Positions 17,935 through 26,702 of a stretch of 55,491 nucleotides of DNA are shown here, in pieces. Made by a program: the position numbers and the translations under genes. The notes under the pieces were generated by a model. The model worked only from the letters and a program-made list of their open reading frames with translations, did no database searches and was not told where the DNA came from. Each line of letters begins with the position of its first letter. Positions within the stretch are counted from its first letter, which is position 1. The stretch lies in the NCBI RefSeq assembly GCF_003957255.1, contig NZ_QDIE01000014.1, positions 1 to 55,491 of the forward strand. The letters run 5' to 3'. Source of the stretch: Actinotignum sanguinis (lineage in GTDB: Bacteria; Actinomycetota; Actinomycetes; Actinomycetales; Actinomycetaceae).

Positions 17935-19410
17935 GTGAGCGTAACTTCCACGCACGTCGAGACGAACCACAGCACAACCTCCGAGCCGAAGCGGGATTTT
18001 TTCCGGCTGCGCGAACGCGGGACCACCGTGGCCCGGGAAGTGCGCGGCGGGCTGGTCACCTTCGTGGCCATGGCCTACATTTTGGTTCTTAACCCCATTA
18101 TCCTTTCCGGTCCGGACTCCACCGGCGCCTACCTGGGCGGCGGCACCGAAGGTCCGAACCTCCCGGCCATCGCCGCGGGTACCGCCATCGTTGCGGGCCT
18201 CATGACGCTGCTCACCGGCGTTATCGCGAATTTCCCGCTCGCCATGGCGGCCGGGCTGGGGCTCAATACCATCGTCGGCGTGGTGATCGTCCAGATGCCT
18301 GGCATGACCTGGGCTGACGGTATGGGCATTATCGTTATCGAAGGTATCGTCATCACGCTGCTCGTGGTGACGGGCCTGCGTGAAGCTATTTTCCGGGCGG
18401 TGCCGAAGTTCCTGCGCACCGCCATTTCTGTGGGCTTGGGGCTGTTCATCACCCTGGTTGGGCTGGTCAATGCCGGTCTTATTCGCCCCGGCGAAGGTAC
18501 CATCATGTCCTTCGGAATCAACGGCTCCATCGCCTCCTGGCCGCTGGCCGTTTTCGTTTTCGGACTCTTCCTCACCGCGATCTGCCTGCTGCGCGGCGTT
18601 CCCGGCGCGCTCCTCATCGGCATCGTGTCCTCGACCATCGCGGCCGTTATCGTCAATCTTGTTGCCAAGCCCGGAAGTGTGGCCGGTGGGGATGTGGCCG
18701 GCTGGAACGGCGGGGCACCCGCACTGAACGGCTCCCCGGTGCAGATTCCGGACTTCTCCACCCTCGGAGCCTTCTCCGTGGTGGGCCCCTTCCAGAAGAT
18801 CGGCGTGATCTCCGTGGTCGTGCTGGCCTTCTCCGTGATGCTCGCCGACTTCTTCGACACCATGGGCACCATGGTCGCGGTGGCTTCTGAAGGCGACCTC
18901 CTCGATGAGGACGGCATGCCGTACCACACCTCCCGCATCCTGCTCCTCGATTCCCTCGCGGCGCTGGCCGGCGGTATGGGCGGCGTATCCTCCAACACCT
19001 CGTTCGTTGAATCGACGACGGGCGTAGCGGACGGTGCGCGCACCGGCCTCGCATCGGTGACCACCGGCGCCCTCTTCCTGCTCTCCATCTTCTTCGCACC
19101 GCTCGTGACTCTGGTTCCTTCCGAAGCGGCCGCTCCCGCGCTGGTCGCGGTGGGCTTCCTCATGATGCAGCAGGTGACCGAGATTGATTGGGAAGACCTG
19201 AGCGTGGGTATCCCGGCCTTCCTCACCATCGCGCTCATGCCCTTCTCCTACTCCATTACGGTCGGCATCGGGGTGGGCTTCGTTGCTTTCGTCATCATGT
19301 CGGTGGCGGCCGGCAAGGCGCGCCGGGTTCACCCCCTCATGTGGGGCACCTTCGTTGCCTTCGTGGTCTACTTCCTGCTTGATCCGATTCAGAAACTCCT
19401 GATTGGCTAA
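17935..19410 (+). CDS. NCS2-family nucleobase permease (AzgA/PbuG-like)
   Basis: 491 residues from the GTG at 17935, which has GAGGAG at 17922-17927; upstream in-frame codons are not conserved. Numerous membrane helices start at VRGGLVTFVAMAYILVLNP, and the family signatures GLGLNTIVGVVI and SFVESTTGVADGARTGLASV are present. AzgA/PbuG-type NCS2 members take up adenine, guanine or hypoxanthine with protons, so this is probably a purine importer in the cytoplasmic membrane. It has an unusually long inverted-repeat leader upstream and a strong terminator downstream; the specific purine cannot be told from sequence reading. Confidence 0.92.
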   Translation: MSVTSTHVETNHSTTSEPKRDFFRLRERGTTVAREVRGGLVTFVAMAYILVLNPIILSGPDSTGAYLGGGTEGPNLPAIAAGTAIVAGLMTLLTGVIANFPLAMAAGLGLNTIVGVVIVQMPGMTWADGMGIIVIEGIVITLLVVTGLREAIFRAVPKFLRTAISVGLGLFITLVGLVNAGLIRPGEGTIMSFGINGSIASWPLAVFVFGLFLTAICLLRGVPGALLIGIVSSTIAAVIVNLVAKPGSVAGGDVAGWNGGAPALNGSPVQIPDFSTLGAFSVVGPFQKIGVISVVVLAFSVMLADFFDTMGTMVAVASEGDLLDEDGMPYHTSRILLLDSLAALAGGMGGVSSNTSFVESTTGVADGARTGLASVTTGALFLLSIFFAPLVTLVPSEAAAPALVAVGFLMMQQVTEIDWEDLSVGIPAFLTIALMPFSYSITVGIGVGFVAFVIMSVAAGKARRVHPLMWGTFVAFVVYFLLDPIQKLLIG

Positions 19411-19453
19411 GCGTAGCTAAGCTCTGTGCAGCACATTGGCTGCCAGCTCAACC

Positions 19454-19487
19454 ACGCAGGGCCTACCCGCACGGGTAGGCCCTGCGT
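19454..19487 (+). terminator. Terminator hairpin after the purine permease
   Basis: ACGCAGGGCCTACCCG and CGGGTAGGCCCTGCGT pair over 16 bp around CA (effective loop 4-6 bases). No T tract; the motif GCGTCGTCGTACC begins at the next base. Confidence 0.85.
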
Positions 19488-19500
19488 GCGTCGTCGTACC
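19488..19500 (+). repeat. GCGTCGTCGTWCC motif, copy behind permease terminator
   Basis: Exact GCGTCGTCGTACC directly abutting the hairpin at 19454-19487, in the direction of the permease transcript. Confidence 0.75.
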
Positions 19501-19634
19501 ATTTTCGCCGGTGAGACAAAGGTGAGCTTTACCTGGCCGTGCGTGATAAACTCACCGCAGATAGCGCAACTGCGAGCTCGCCGCGCCCGCCGGCCGCTAT
19601 GGATATCGGATTTTTCTGCAGGGGGCAGGATTTA

Positions 19635-21170
19635 GTGGGGCGTACATTCGCCAGTTTGAAGTACCGCAACTACGCTATTTGGTTCGCTGCCTCGTTGGTC
19701 GCCAATACCGGCGGGTGGATGCAACGCACCGCCCAGAACTGGCTCGTCATGAGCGACCTCACCAATAATGACGCTTTCGCCGTCGGTATTGTTACGGCGC
19801 TGCAATTCGTCCCCATTCCTTTTATTATGCCGCTGGCCGGGGCGCTCGCTGATCGCCTCGATAAACGCAAAATGGTGGTGCTCACCCAATTCGGAATGCT
19901 GCTCACCGCGGTAGCCCTGGGGGTACTGGTACTCCTGGGCTGGGCGAATGTGCTGGTGGTCTGCCTTTTCGCCCTGGCCATCGGGGTGATTCAATCTTTC
20001 GATAATCCTCCGCGCCTCGTTTTTATCTCCGAATTAGTGCCCCCGCGCTGGCTCCCGAATGCGGTGGGCCTGAATTCCATGTCCTTTAATATTGCGCGCC
20101 TCATCGGGCCGGCGCTGGGTGGTTTGCTCATCGGCCTTATTGGCACCGGCTGGGTTTTCATTATTAACGGCATCATGTTCGGTGCCACCCTCATCGCCTT
20201 GGCCCTTATGCGCCCGGAAGAATTCCACCCGGCACCCCGCCCGGAAAAGAAAGTTTCCGCGATTCAGGGAACGATTGACGGTTTGCGTTACGTGGGCAAC
20301 CGCTCCGACCTCCTCGTTATTTTCGCGGTGGTGGGTGTGGTCTCCTGCCTGGCCATGAACACCCCGCTCACCACGGTGTCCATGTCCACCATGGAATTCC
20401 ACGCCGATTCCACCCAATTCGGCATTGTTTCTTCCATGGTCGCGGTGGGTTCGCTTTCCGGGGCCGTGGTGGGGGCGCGGCGCACGAAACAGCCGCGGGT
20501 GCGCTCCGTGGTGGGAGCGGGTGTGGCTATGGGCATCGCGGTCACCGCCAATGCGCTGGCCCCGAATCTGCTGGTCTACACCCTGACGCTCGTGCCGGTC
20601 GGGTTCTTTATGCTCATCATGCTCACGGCAGCCAATGCCGCGGTGCAGATGTCTACCTCCCCGCAGATGCGCGGGCGCGTGGTGTCCCTCTACCAGACGG
20701 TCAACCAGGGCGTGACCCCGATCGGTTCCCTGGTGGTGGGCGGTATTTCCGGGGCGGCCGGGGCGCGCTGGGGCGTGGGCATTGGCGCGATTGGCTGCCT
20801 GGTGGCCACGGTGGGTGCCTACCTGTGGGGCCGGCGCAAATGGGATGTGGAAGTGCACTACCGGGTGCGTCATCCCTTCCAGCTGGAGATTCTCGGCCCG
20901 CTCGAACATGAAAATGAGGAGCGCGAAGCAGAACTACGGGCCAATCGCACCGGGCAAACGGATAGCGGGCAAAGCTTCACCGCGGAGGACCACGACGAGG
21001 TCGAGGCCGATCTTTTCGAACCCGAAGATGAAGCGCACGACGTTGAAACCGGGCATTCCCCGCAGCGCGCGGGCGGCTTAGAATGGCAAGATACGCATGA
21101 GGAGCCGGATGTGGATGGGCGCCCCGGTGCCGCCCCCGCCGCTGAGACGAAGGAGACCCGCGATGAGTGA
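19635..21170 (+). CDS. MFS exporter (EntS/MFS_3-like)
   Basis: 511 residues from the GTG at 19635, preceded by GGGGGCAGGA; the frame is open back to 19539, but that 32-codon extension is not family-like. The N-terminus TFASLKYRNYAIWFAASLVA, then WMQRTAQNWLV and the cytosolic loop DRLDKRKMVV, are typical of the EntS-like MFS_3 group. About 12 helices end near residue 415, followed by a long acidic tail (EDHDEVEADLFEPEDEAHD) that is unusual. Exports small molecules; siderophore or drug export is possible. It overlaps the DtxR-type regulator gene, so metal-responsive control is plausible. Confidence 0.88.
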   Translation: MGRTFASLKYRNYAIWFAASLVANTGGWMQRTAQNWLVMSDLTNNDAFAVGIVTALQFVPIPFIMPLAGALADRLDKRKMVVLTQFGMLLTAVALGVLVLLGWANVLVVCLFALAIGVIQSFDNPPRLVFISELVPPRWLPNAVGLNSMSFNIARLIGPALGGLLIGLIGTGWVFIINGIMFGATLIALALMRPEEFHPAPRPEKKVSAIQGTIDGLRYVGNRSDLLVIFAVVGVVSCLAMNTPLTTVSMSTMEFHADSTQFGIVSSMVAVGSLSGAVVGARRTKQPRVRSVVGAGVAMGIAVTANALAPNLLVYTLTLVPVGFFMLIMLTAANAAVQMSTSPQMRGRVVSLYQTVNQGVTPIGSLVVGGISGAAGARWGVGIGAIGCLVATVGAYLWGRRKWDVEVHYRVRHPFQLEILGPLEHENEEREAELRANRTGQTDSGQSFTAEDHDEVEADLFEPEDEAHDVETGHSPQRAGGLEWQDTHEEPDVDGRPGAAPAAETKETRDE

Positions 21171-21867
21171 TGACCTTGTTGATACCCGCGAGATGTACCT
21201 CAAAGCGGTCTACGAACTCGAAGAAGAAGGAATTGTTCCGCTGCGTGCCCGGCTCGTGGAACGCCTGAGCCAATCCAAACCCACCGTCTCGGAAACCGTG
21301 GCGCGCCTGGAGCGCGACGGCATGATGTACCTGGATACTGATCGCGCCATCGTTCTTACCGAGGAGGGGCGGCGCATCGCCACCAGCGTGATGCGTAAGC
21401 ACCGGGTGGCCGAATGTTTTCTCCTTCACGTGCTGGAGATGCCCTGGGAGCACGTGCACGCTGAGGCCTGCCGCTGGGAACATGTTATGTCCCGCGAACT
21501 AGAAGAACGCATCGCGCACGTGCTAGGGGAGCAGGGCTATGAACTCAGCCACGATCCTTTCGGCAACCCAATTCCCGCGGAAAACTCCCTGGGTCCCGGC
21601 GCGGATATAGCCGCGCGAACCGGTCTGCTCGCCGTGGCGGATTACCTGGAGCGCAACCCGAGCGGCGGGAAAGTCACCATTGCGCGCATCGGTGAAGTGG
21701 TCCAAACCGACGACGACGTTCTCGAGGCCATGGCCGCGGCCGGCATTAAACCCAATGCCGCGGTGACCATTAGTGTGGAGGACGACGGCGATATCCTCGC
21801 CCGCGGAGCAAGCGGGGTATTTCCTCTTACCGAATGGATCCGCAAACACCTCCTGGTGCACGCCTGA
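21163..21867 (+). CDS. DtxR/IdeR-family metal-dependent regulator
   Basis: 234 residues from the ATG at 21163 (AGGAGA upstream), overlapping the MFS stop by 8 bp. An N-terminal winged helix-turn-helix (residues 4-70: DTREMYLKAVYELEEEG, LVERLSQSKPTVSETVARL) is followed by the metal-binding dimer domain with MRKHRVAECFLLHVL, EACRWEHVMS and DPFGNPIP, and a C-terminal FeoA/SH3-like domain (about 160-230). The family represses iron- or manganese-related genes when loaded with Fe(II) or Mn(II). Coupling to an exporter gene suggests joint expression with it. Confidence 0.94.
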   Translation: MSDDLVDTREMYLKAVYELEEEGIVPLRARLVERLSQSKPTVSETVARLERDGMMYLDTDRAIVLTEEGRRIATSVMRKHRVAECFLLHVLEMPWEHVHAEACRWEHVMSRELEERIAHVLGEQGYELSHDPFGNPIPAENSLGPGADIAARTGLLAVADYLERNPSGGKVTIARIGEVVQTDDDVLEAMAAAGIKPNAAVTISVEDDGDILARGASGVFPLTEWIRKHLLVHA

Positions 21868-22240
21868 GGGCGCTGCTGTGCTGGAGGCGTGCTCCTAGGG
21901 GGCGGCGCGCCTCGAGTGGCGGTGACGGCCGGGGTTCGGAGCGGCGGGGCGGTAGTGCGGCGTCGTCGTAACTCGTGGTCTCCACCACAATTCGTCACCG
22001 CAGCGTAACCTAAGCCGCAAAAAAGTATATCAAAACGTTATAAATCCCCTCTGGGAAAAGGCTGGTATCACGCGAAAAAAGTGGAGGAAACGCCGGAAGG
22101 TCGCCGTTTTGTGATGATAACGGCCCGCCTGTGCCACTTGTTACATAAACGTGACAATTCGTTGCCTAATCGTTACGCTAATGGACGTACCGAAAGTGCC
22201 CCTCGGGGCGCACAGGAAAAGTTTTGTAGGAGATCATCCC
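21868..22240. other. Spacer between the DtxR-type gene and nlpC
   Basis: No convincing gene. It holds a one-mismatch GCGTCGTCGTAAC copy (21960-21972), an AT-rich stretch (22020-22085) unlike the surrounding DNA, and the phased GTTAC array and promoter described separately. A c-di-AMP riboswitch, which often precedes such hydrolases in actinobacteria, was looked for but not clearly seen. Confidence 0.5.
22140..22179 (+). promoter_or_regulatory. nlpC promoter with phased GTTAC-like array (MtrA-like)
   Basis: GTTAC (22140), GTGAC (22151), GTTGC (22161) and GTTAC (22172) start 11, 10 and 11 bases apart. MtrA sites are direct repeats of GTnAC-type pentamers on one helix face. A promoter fits inside: -35 GTGACA (22151-22156), 17 bp, -10 TACGCT (22174-22179). 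The run GTTACGCTAATGG recurs in the lacI promoter. The regulator's identity is inferred. Confidence 0.55.
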
Positions 22241-22975
22241 ATGACCGGACGCCACGCTCTTGATACGCGGTCCCAGGCTCACAACCTGGCGAACCCCGCA
22301 GTACGTGGTCTCACCGCAGCTCTTGTTGTGGGTGGCGCAGCAGCACTGATCGTTCCGAATGCGGCGGCTGATACCGCGGCCGCGCCCGCTAAGGCGGCGC
22401 TGTCCAACCCGCATGCGCAGGACGTTGCCGCTGGCATCGCCGGCACCACGAGCGCCACCTCGGAATGGAAGATCGAACAGATCAACATTCAATCCGCAGC
22501 TCCGGCTATTGAAGTAGCTGCCCCCGCCGCCAGCGCCACCACCGCCGCGGCTGATGCCGCCACCTCCTCTTCCGATACTGAAGCTGCTCCCGCGGCCGCG
22601 GGCATCGGCGTGGAAGTGGAAGCCGCTCCTAGCGCCATCGGCTCTTCCGTTCTTGATACCGCTCTCAGCGGTGTGGGTTCGCCCTACGTGTGGGCTGGCA
22701 CCACCCCGTCCGGCTGGGATTGCATCGGCTTCGTGCGCTGGGTCTACGCCCAGCACGGTGTTGCTATCGGCGGGCGCACCACCTCGGTGCTCTCGGTTGG
22801 CCGCCAGGTTTCCTACGCGGAAGCCCAGCCCGGTGACATCCTGTACTGGCCCGGCCACGTAGCGATCTCGCTGGGCAACGGCCAGAATGTGGCCGCGTGG
22901 AACCCGGGTATGGGTACCCGCGTGGGCCCGGATTCGTGGTGCGGTGATACTCCCATCGTGATCCGCGTTTCCTAA
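22241..22975 (+). CDS. Secreted NlpC/P60 peptidoglycan hydrolase
   Basis: 244 residues from the ATG at 22241 (TAGGAG upstream). A signal peptide with a late hydrophobic core (GLTAALVVGGAAALIV, residues 23-38) and cleavage near AAADT is followed by an Ala-rich linker (45-135) and an NlpC/P60 domain. The catalytic Cys161 (GWDCIGF) and His206 (PGHVAIS) are present, and the preceding LDTALSGVGSPYVWAGTTPSGWD is canonical. Cleaves peptide stems in the cell wall, probably for daughter-cell separation or wall turnover. The usual DCSG is DCIG here, a tolerated variation. A phased array resembling an MtrA site covers its promoter. Confidence 0.93.
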   Translation: MTGRHALDTRSQAHNLANPAVRGLTAALVVGGAAALIVPNAAADTAAAPAKAALSNPHAQDVAAGIAGTTSATSEWKIEQINIQSAAPAIEVAAPAASATTAAADAATSSSDTEAAPAAAGIGVEVEAAPSAIGSSVLDTALSGVGSPYVWAGTTPSGWDCIGFVRWVYAQHGVAIGGRTTSVLSVGRQVSYAEAQPGDILYWPGHVAISLGNGQNVAAWNPGMGTRVGPDSWCGDTPIVIRVS

Positions 22976-23010
22976 AGCGCGTCTCTCGCGAGGTTAGAGA
23001 AGAATTATGT

Positions 23011-23043
23011 GCGAACGCCGTCGGAACTCCCGGCGGCGTTCGC
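23011..23043 (+). terminator. Terminator after nlpC
   Basis: GCGAACGCCG (23011-23020) and CGGCGTTCGC (23034-23043) pair over 10 bp with a 13-base loop, followed by ATTTTAC. Confidence 0.8.
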
Positions 23044-23103
23044 ATTTTACGCACGGTTCCACCCCGGGGTGCGCCCGTGGGAGAATGGGCAACGGAGGTA
23101 ACA

Positions 23104-24015
23104 ATGTACCAGCATGAGAATTCCGTGGTCGTTGGGGTGGATGGTTCCCCCGAATCACGGGCGGCACTTATCTGGGGTGCGCACGTGGCCGTGAGCCGCA
23201 ATGCCACCCTGCGGGCCCTCACCTGCTACCAGGAAGGTCCCGATCCGCGCGGCTCCTATGAAAGCGCCATGAGCATTGCCCGGGAGGCACTCGCCCAGGA
23301 AGCGGTGGCGAACTTGGCGGGGCTGGAAGCCACCGCGGTGGCGCTACCCGGGGACCCGGTTGAGCTGCTCCTGGCTGAATCTAAAACTGCTTCCCGGCTG
23401 GTGGTGGGGTATTCCGGTGCGGATACCGCAGATATTGACCAGCTGGGTGTGGTGGCCGGCGCAATCGTTTCCAAGGCGTACTGCCCGGTTGCCGTGGTGC
23501 CGCTCCAGCATTCGCGGCGCCTGCCTATCCGCCACATCGTTGTGGGGGTGGACGGTTCACAGGAATCAAAATACGCGCTCAATTTGGCGGTGCGCATGGC
23601 CGGGCGCTGGGGTGCGCAGGTTTCCGCGATTAACGCGGTCTCGGTTACGCGCGCCGGGGGCGGCTTGCTTCCCGGTGGGGATATGACCCGCGAAATTCTT
23701 GACGACACCCGCCTGGGCCTGGAAGAAACCGTGACCGAGGTGCTACGCGGGGATGAAACCGTGCAGGTGCGCTGCTATGCGGTGGAAGGCTCCGCGGCGG
23801 AAATCATGGCGGAGTTCTCTAGCTCCGTGGACCTGGTAGTTGTGGGAGCGCGCGGCCGCGGCGGCATTACCGGGCTGCTCTTCGGCTCCACCAGCCATAC
23901 GCTGCTCCTGGGAACCCAATCGCCGGTGCTCGTGGTACCCACCCACGCCACCAAGAACCTCCACGTTCCGGATACCAACGTGCCCTGGGATGTTCCCGAT
24001 CCTTCGGCGCGGTAG
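23104..24015 (+). CDS. Tandem universal stress protein (UspA family)
   Basis: 303 residues from the ATG at 23104 with GGAGGT upstream. Two Usp domains in tandem: residues 1-140 (SVVVGVDGSPESRAAL ... LVVGYSGA) and 145-290 (HIVVGVDGSQESKYAL ... VVVGARGRGGITGLLFGSTS). The second carries the complete G-2X-G-9X-G(S/T) ATP-binding pattern, while the first is degenerate. Cytosolic, expressed in many actinobacteria during stress or dormancy. It stands alone between nlpC and tRNA-Arg; no DosR-type operator was recognised. Confidence 0.93.
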   Translation: MYQHENSVVVGVDGSPESRAALIWGAHVAVSRNATLRALTCYQEGPDPRGSYESAMSIAREALAQEAVANLAGLEATAVALPGDPVELLLAESKTASRLVVGYSGADTADIDQLGVVAGAIVSKAYCPVAVVPLQHSRRLPIRHIVVGVDGSQESKYALNLAVRMAGRWGAQVSAINAVSVTRAGGGLLPGGDMTREILDDTRLGLEETVTEVLRGDETVQVRCYAVEGSAAEIMAEFSSSVDLVVVGARGRGGITGLLFGSTSHTLLLGTQSPVLVVPTHATKNLHVPDTNVPWDVPDPSAR

Positions 24016-24172
24016 CGTGAGCGTTGCCGCGCGGGGCGCCTGTGTGATCTCGTGGTCGCGTGCGCGGGCATGAGCGAGTCGCGGTAAGTAGCGCCCACGG
24101 TACCACGCAGAGTAACCTGGAACGGTTATCTTGTTCCTACCGTCGTTCGGATGAACGGTTGGCGGTAGACCA

Positions 24173-24244
24173 GCCCTCGTAGCTCAGGGGAAGAGCGACC
24201 GCCTCCTAAGCGGTAGGTCGAAGGTTCGAATCCTTTCGGGGGCA
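24173..24244 (+). tRNA. tRNA-Arg (anticodon CCT)
   Basis: 72 bases. Acceptor GCCCTCG pairs with CGGGGGC (one G-U). The D arm has AGCTCAGGGGAAGAGC; the anticodon arm is ACCGC-CTCCTAA-GCGGT with CCT at the centre; the T arm includes GGTTCGAATCC. CCA is not encoded. The toxin module with lower G+C begins 80 bases downstream, a common integration-associated location. Confidence 0.95.
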
Positions 24245-24322
24245 CAAAAGATCGGTACGCGGGCGTAGCCCGTGTGGGGACTACTGCTTAGGATGGAACA
24301 AGGGCGAAAGGAGGGTGACACC

Positions 24323-24601
24323 ATGACAGAGCCTTTTGGTTACGAAGACTATTCTGACCCGGTTCTATATGACGTGTTCTATGAAGCGGGAACGATGCTT
24401 TGTGGGCGGTATATTTCCCTCTCCAGGCAGGCAGATATTGCGGGTGACGAAGCGCGTCGAGCGGTTTATGACGGTAAATACCTTGAGCTCGTTGAGCAAC
24501 GCGATGCTGTAGATGAAAATGATCGGGCGGAACAGATTCGTTGTATTCGTTCGTGGCATGCACTGCGTGAGCAATTACCCACCACTCTTTCTCATGTGTG
24601 A
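24323..24601 (+). CDS. Small acidic protein, putative antitoxin of the zeta-type toxin
   Basis: 92 residues from the ATG at 24323, preceded by GGAGGG. Mostly helical and acidic (TEPFGYEDYSDPVLYDVFYE ... LVEQRDAVDENDRAEQIRC), with no DNA-binding motif seen. The last 8 bases overlap the toxin start, so the pair is translationally coupled, as in epsilon-zeta and PezAT modules. It does not look like PezA (no N-terminal HTH) and I cannot assign it to the epsilon family by eye. Antitoxin role is inferred from position. Codon use is less GC-rich than in the flanking genes. Confidence 0.6.
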   Translation: MTEPFGYEDYSDPVLYDVFYEAGTMLCGRYISLSRQADIAGDEARRAVYDGKYLELVEQRDAVDENDRAEQIRCIRSWHALREQLPTTLSHV

Positions 24602-25409
24602 TCTTGATATCCGTGTGGAGTGGATCCGTCGCGTCAAACCGAGAGTATTCGCCAGATCTCGGATATCGCTATCACCAGTATCCATTTTTCTAGGCGGCCA
24701 GCCGGGTGCCGGTAAAACCAAGACACAAAAAACGGTAGCATCCCGCTATCTCGATGAAAATATTACGCGCATTATTGGCGACGATCTGCGAGCTTTTCAT
24801 CCTGACTACGATTGGCTATGCCAGAACGATCCTCTCCGGATGCCTCACGTAACTGCCCAAGCTTCTGGCCAATGGATCGCGATGTGTATCGAGTGGGCAT
24901 CAAGAAATTCGTTTTCCACTCTGGTTGAGGGAACATGGCGCAATACCGCGATGGTCATGACCGAAGCCAGGAAAGCGCGTGAGCTCGGGCGTCGCACGCA
25001 CGCGATTATCGTTGCGGTTCCTCCGGTGCTTTCCCAAGCAGGATTATTGGAGCGATTTTACGCAGATCGATTACGCGGCATGCATGCTCGCTGGACACCA
25101 CCCGAAGCACACGAGGTGGCAGTAAACGCGCTTGACCAAACGGTTGCGGCGGTATGCGCGAGTATTAGTCCTTTTGATCGTTTCACGGTTACGAATCGTT
25201 CGGGTAATTATCTTTACGACGGCGCACCGGCGAACCGTGGTCTCGAAGTTTTCCGGCGAGAGTTCCGTAGGGGGCTTTCCGTGCAGGAAAAGGAATATTT
25301 AGCGAAGCTCGTCCCTCGCTTGGATGAAGGTATACGGAAGTTCACGCCCGATGATATTCCTGTGAAGGTACTTGTAGAGAATATTCGGAAAACTCTCGAA
25401 TCCGGGTAG
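24594..25409 (+). CDS. Zeta-toxin family kinase
   Basis: 271 residues from the ATG at 24594, overlapping the upstream gene. It has Walker A GGQPGAGKT at 34-42, IIGDDLRAFHPDY at 61-72 (catalytic Asp and substrate-side residues in zeta/PezT), LVEGTWRN near 108 and an Arg-rich GMHARWTPPEAHE helix. Zeta toxins phosphorylate UDP-N-acetylglucosamine and so poison wall synthesis. All key motifs look intact, so it is probably active and kept in check by the preceding gene. Moderately lower G+C and its place after tRNA-Arg suggest horizontal arrival. It is followed at 10 bases by mshA. Confidence 0.85.
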   Translation: MCDLDIRVEWIRRVKPRVFARSRISLSPVSIFLGGQPGAGKTKTQKTVASRYLDENITRIIGDDLRAFHPDYDWLCQNDPLRMPHVTAQASGQWIAMCIEWASRNSFSTLVEGTWRNTAMVMTEARKARELGRRTHAIIVAVPPVLSQAGLLERFYADRLRGMHARWTPPEAHEVAVNALDQTVAAVCASISPFDRFTVTNRSGNYLYDGAPANRGLEVFRREFRRGLSVQEKEYLAKLVPRLDEGIRKFTPDDIPVKVLVENIRKTLESG

Positions 25410-25418
25410 GCTGGGGGA

Positions 25419-26702
25419 ATGACCTTGGGAGATACGCACCACGAGCAGCATTCGCACGGGGCCGACGGCGCACCCGCCCCGCTCCATATCGCTATGACTT
25501 CGGTGCACACCTCCCCCCTGGCCACTCCCGGATCCGCCGATGCCGGCGGCCTCAACGTGGTGGTGACCAATACCGCACAAGCACTGGCCCGCGCCGGGCA
25601 CCGGGTTGATCTGGTTACCCGCGCCAGTGAATCCGGCCAGCCCTATATGCATGAGGTTATGCCGGGCGTGCGTGCTTTCTTCCTTCCTGCCGGCCCGCGC
25701 CACCCCGTTGCGAAAAGCCACACCGATGCCCTCATTACCCCCTTCACGGCGGAATTTCGCCGGTGGATGGCCGAGCGCGGTAGCGGCGTCGATCTTATTC
25801 ACTCCCACCACTGGTTCGCCGGCGTGGCTTGCCTGCCCGTCGCCCAAGAAACCGGGCGCGCGCACGTCCAGTCTTTCCATTCGGTAGCGGCGCGGGAAGG
25901 GCACAATCTTGCCGATGGCGAACCAGCGGAATCCTCCGGCCGCGCACCCGGCGAGGCGCGTTGCGTGCGCGAATCAGATCTCATTATTGCGGTATCCCAG
26001 GCGGAAAAAGAGATGATTACGCAGCGCTACGGTACCCCTCCCTGCCCGGTCACCATCGTCCACCCGGGTGTGGATATTGATATGTTCCGCCCGGCTAGCT
26101 CGGTGGCCTCCGCCCCCGATTGCGTCACCGCGGTGACCGGAGGGCGGGACTATGTTTTCTTCGCCGCTCGCCTCCAACCCCTGAAAGCCCCGGATTTAGC
26201 GATTCGCGCGCTTGCGGAACTGCCCGCTGGCACCCGCCCGCTCCTCGTTATTGCCGGGGCGGCCTCCGATGACTTCGCCGGCTACGAGGACCACTTGCGC
26301 GCCGTCGTAACCGAAACCGGAATGGAAAGCGACGTGCGCTTCATCGGCCCGCTTCCACGCACCGGCCTCGCGGCTTTCCTTGCCCATGCCCAGCCCCTCC
26401 TCAACCCTTCGTTCTCGGAAACTTTCGGGATTATCAACGTGGAAGCGGCCGCCTGCGGCACACCCGTGGTGGCCTGGGATTCTTCCGGGATTCCCGAATC
26501 GGTGCACGGCGGCGTGACAGGCACCCTGTGCCGTAGCCGCGAGCCGTGCGAATGGGCCGGTGCGGTGCGGGCCTACCTGGACGATCCGGCCGTGCGGGCC
26601 CGGCACGGTGCCGCGGGGCGCGCTTTCGCGGAATCGCGCACCTGGGACGCAGTAGCGCGCGATTACGTCGCGGCTTACCGTAGCCTCGGGAGGCAGGCAT
26701 GA
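25419..26702 (+). CDS. mshA: Glycosyltransferase family 4, likely D-inositol-3-phosphate glycosyltransferase
   Basis: 427 residues; ATG at 25419 with GGGGGA just before. GT-B fold: the N-terminal half has GGLNVVVTNTAQALARAGHRVDLVT and IHSHHWFAG, the C-terminal half FFAARLQPLKAPDLAIRAL and the SETFGIINVEAAACGTPVV nucleotide-sugar motif. MshA couples UDP-GlcNAc to inositol-3-phosphate, first step of mycothiol synthesis. The assignment rests on these motifs and on the immediately following MshB-type deacetylase, whose start overlaps by 4 bp (ATGA). mshC and mshD are not in the window. Confidence 0.85.
   Translation: MTLGDTHHEQHSHGADGAPAPLHIAMTSVHTSPLATPGSADAGGLNVVVTNTAQALARAGHRVDLVTRASESGQPYMHEVMPGVRAFFLPAGPRHPVAKSHTDALITPFTAEFRRWMAERGSGVDLIHSHHWFAGVACLPVAQETGRAHVQSFHSVAAREGHNLADGEPAESSGRAPGEARCVRESDLIIAVSQAEKEMITQRYGTPPCPVTIVHPGVDIDMFRPASSVASAPDCVTAVTGGRDYVFFAARLQPLKAPDLAIRALAELPAGTRPLLVIAGAASDDFAGYEDHLRAVVTETGMESDVRFIGPLPRTGLAAFLAHAQPLLNPSFSETFGIINVEAAACGTPVVAWDSSGIPESVHGGVTGTLCRSREPCEWAGAVRAYLDDPAVRARHGAAGRAFAESRTWDAVARDYVAAYRSLGRQA

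Noticed and set aside
17545-19332. 595-codon antisense frame over the purine permease
   Set aside because: Asp/His/Gly-rich shadow; the sense strand is a clear permease.
22020-22240. c-di-AMP (ydaO-type) riboswitch before nlpC
   Set aside because: Expected in such actinobacterial leaders, but I could not find the conserved core segments.
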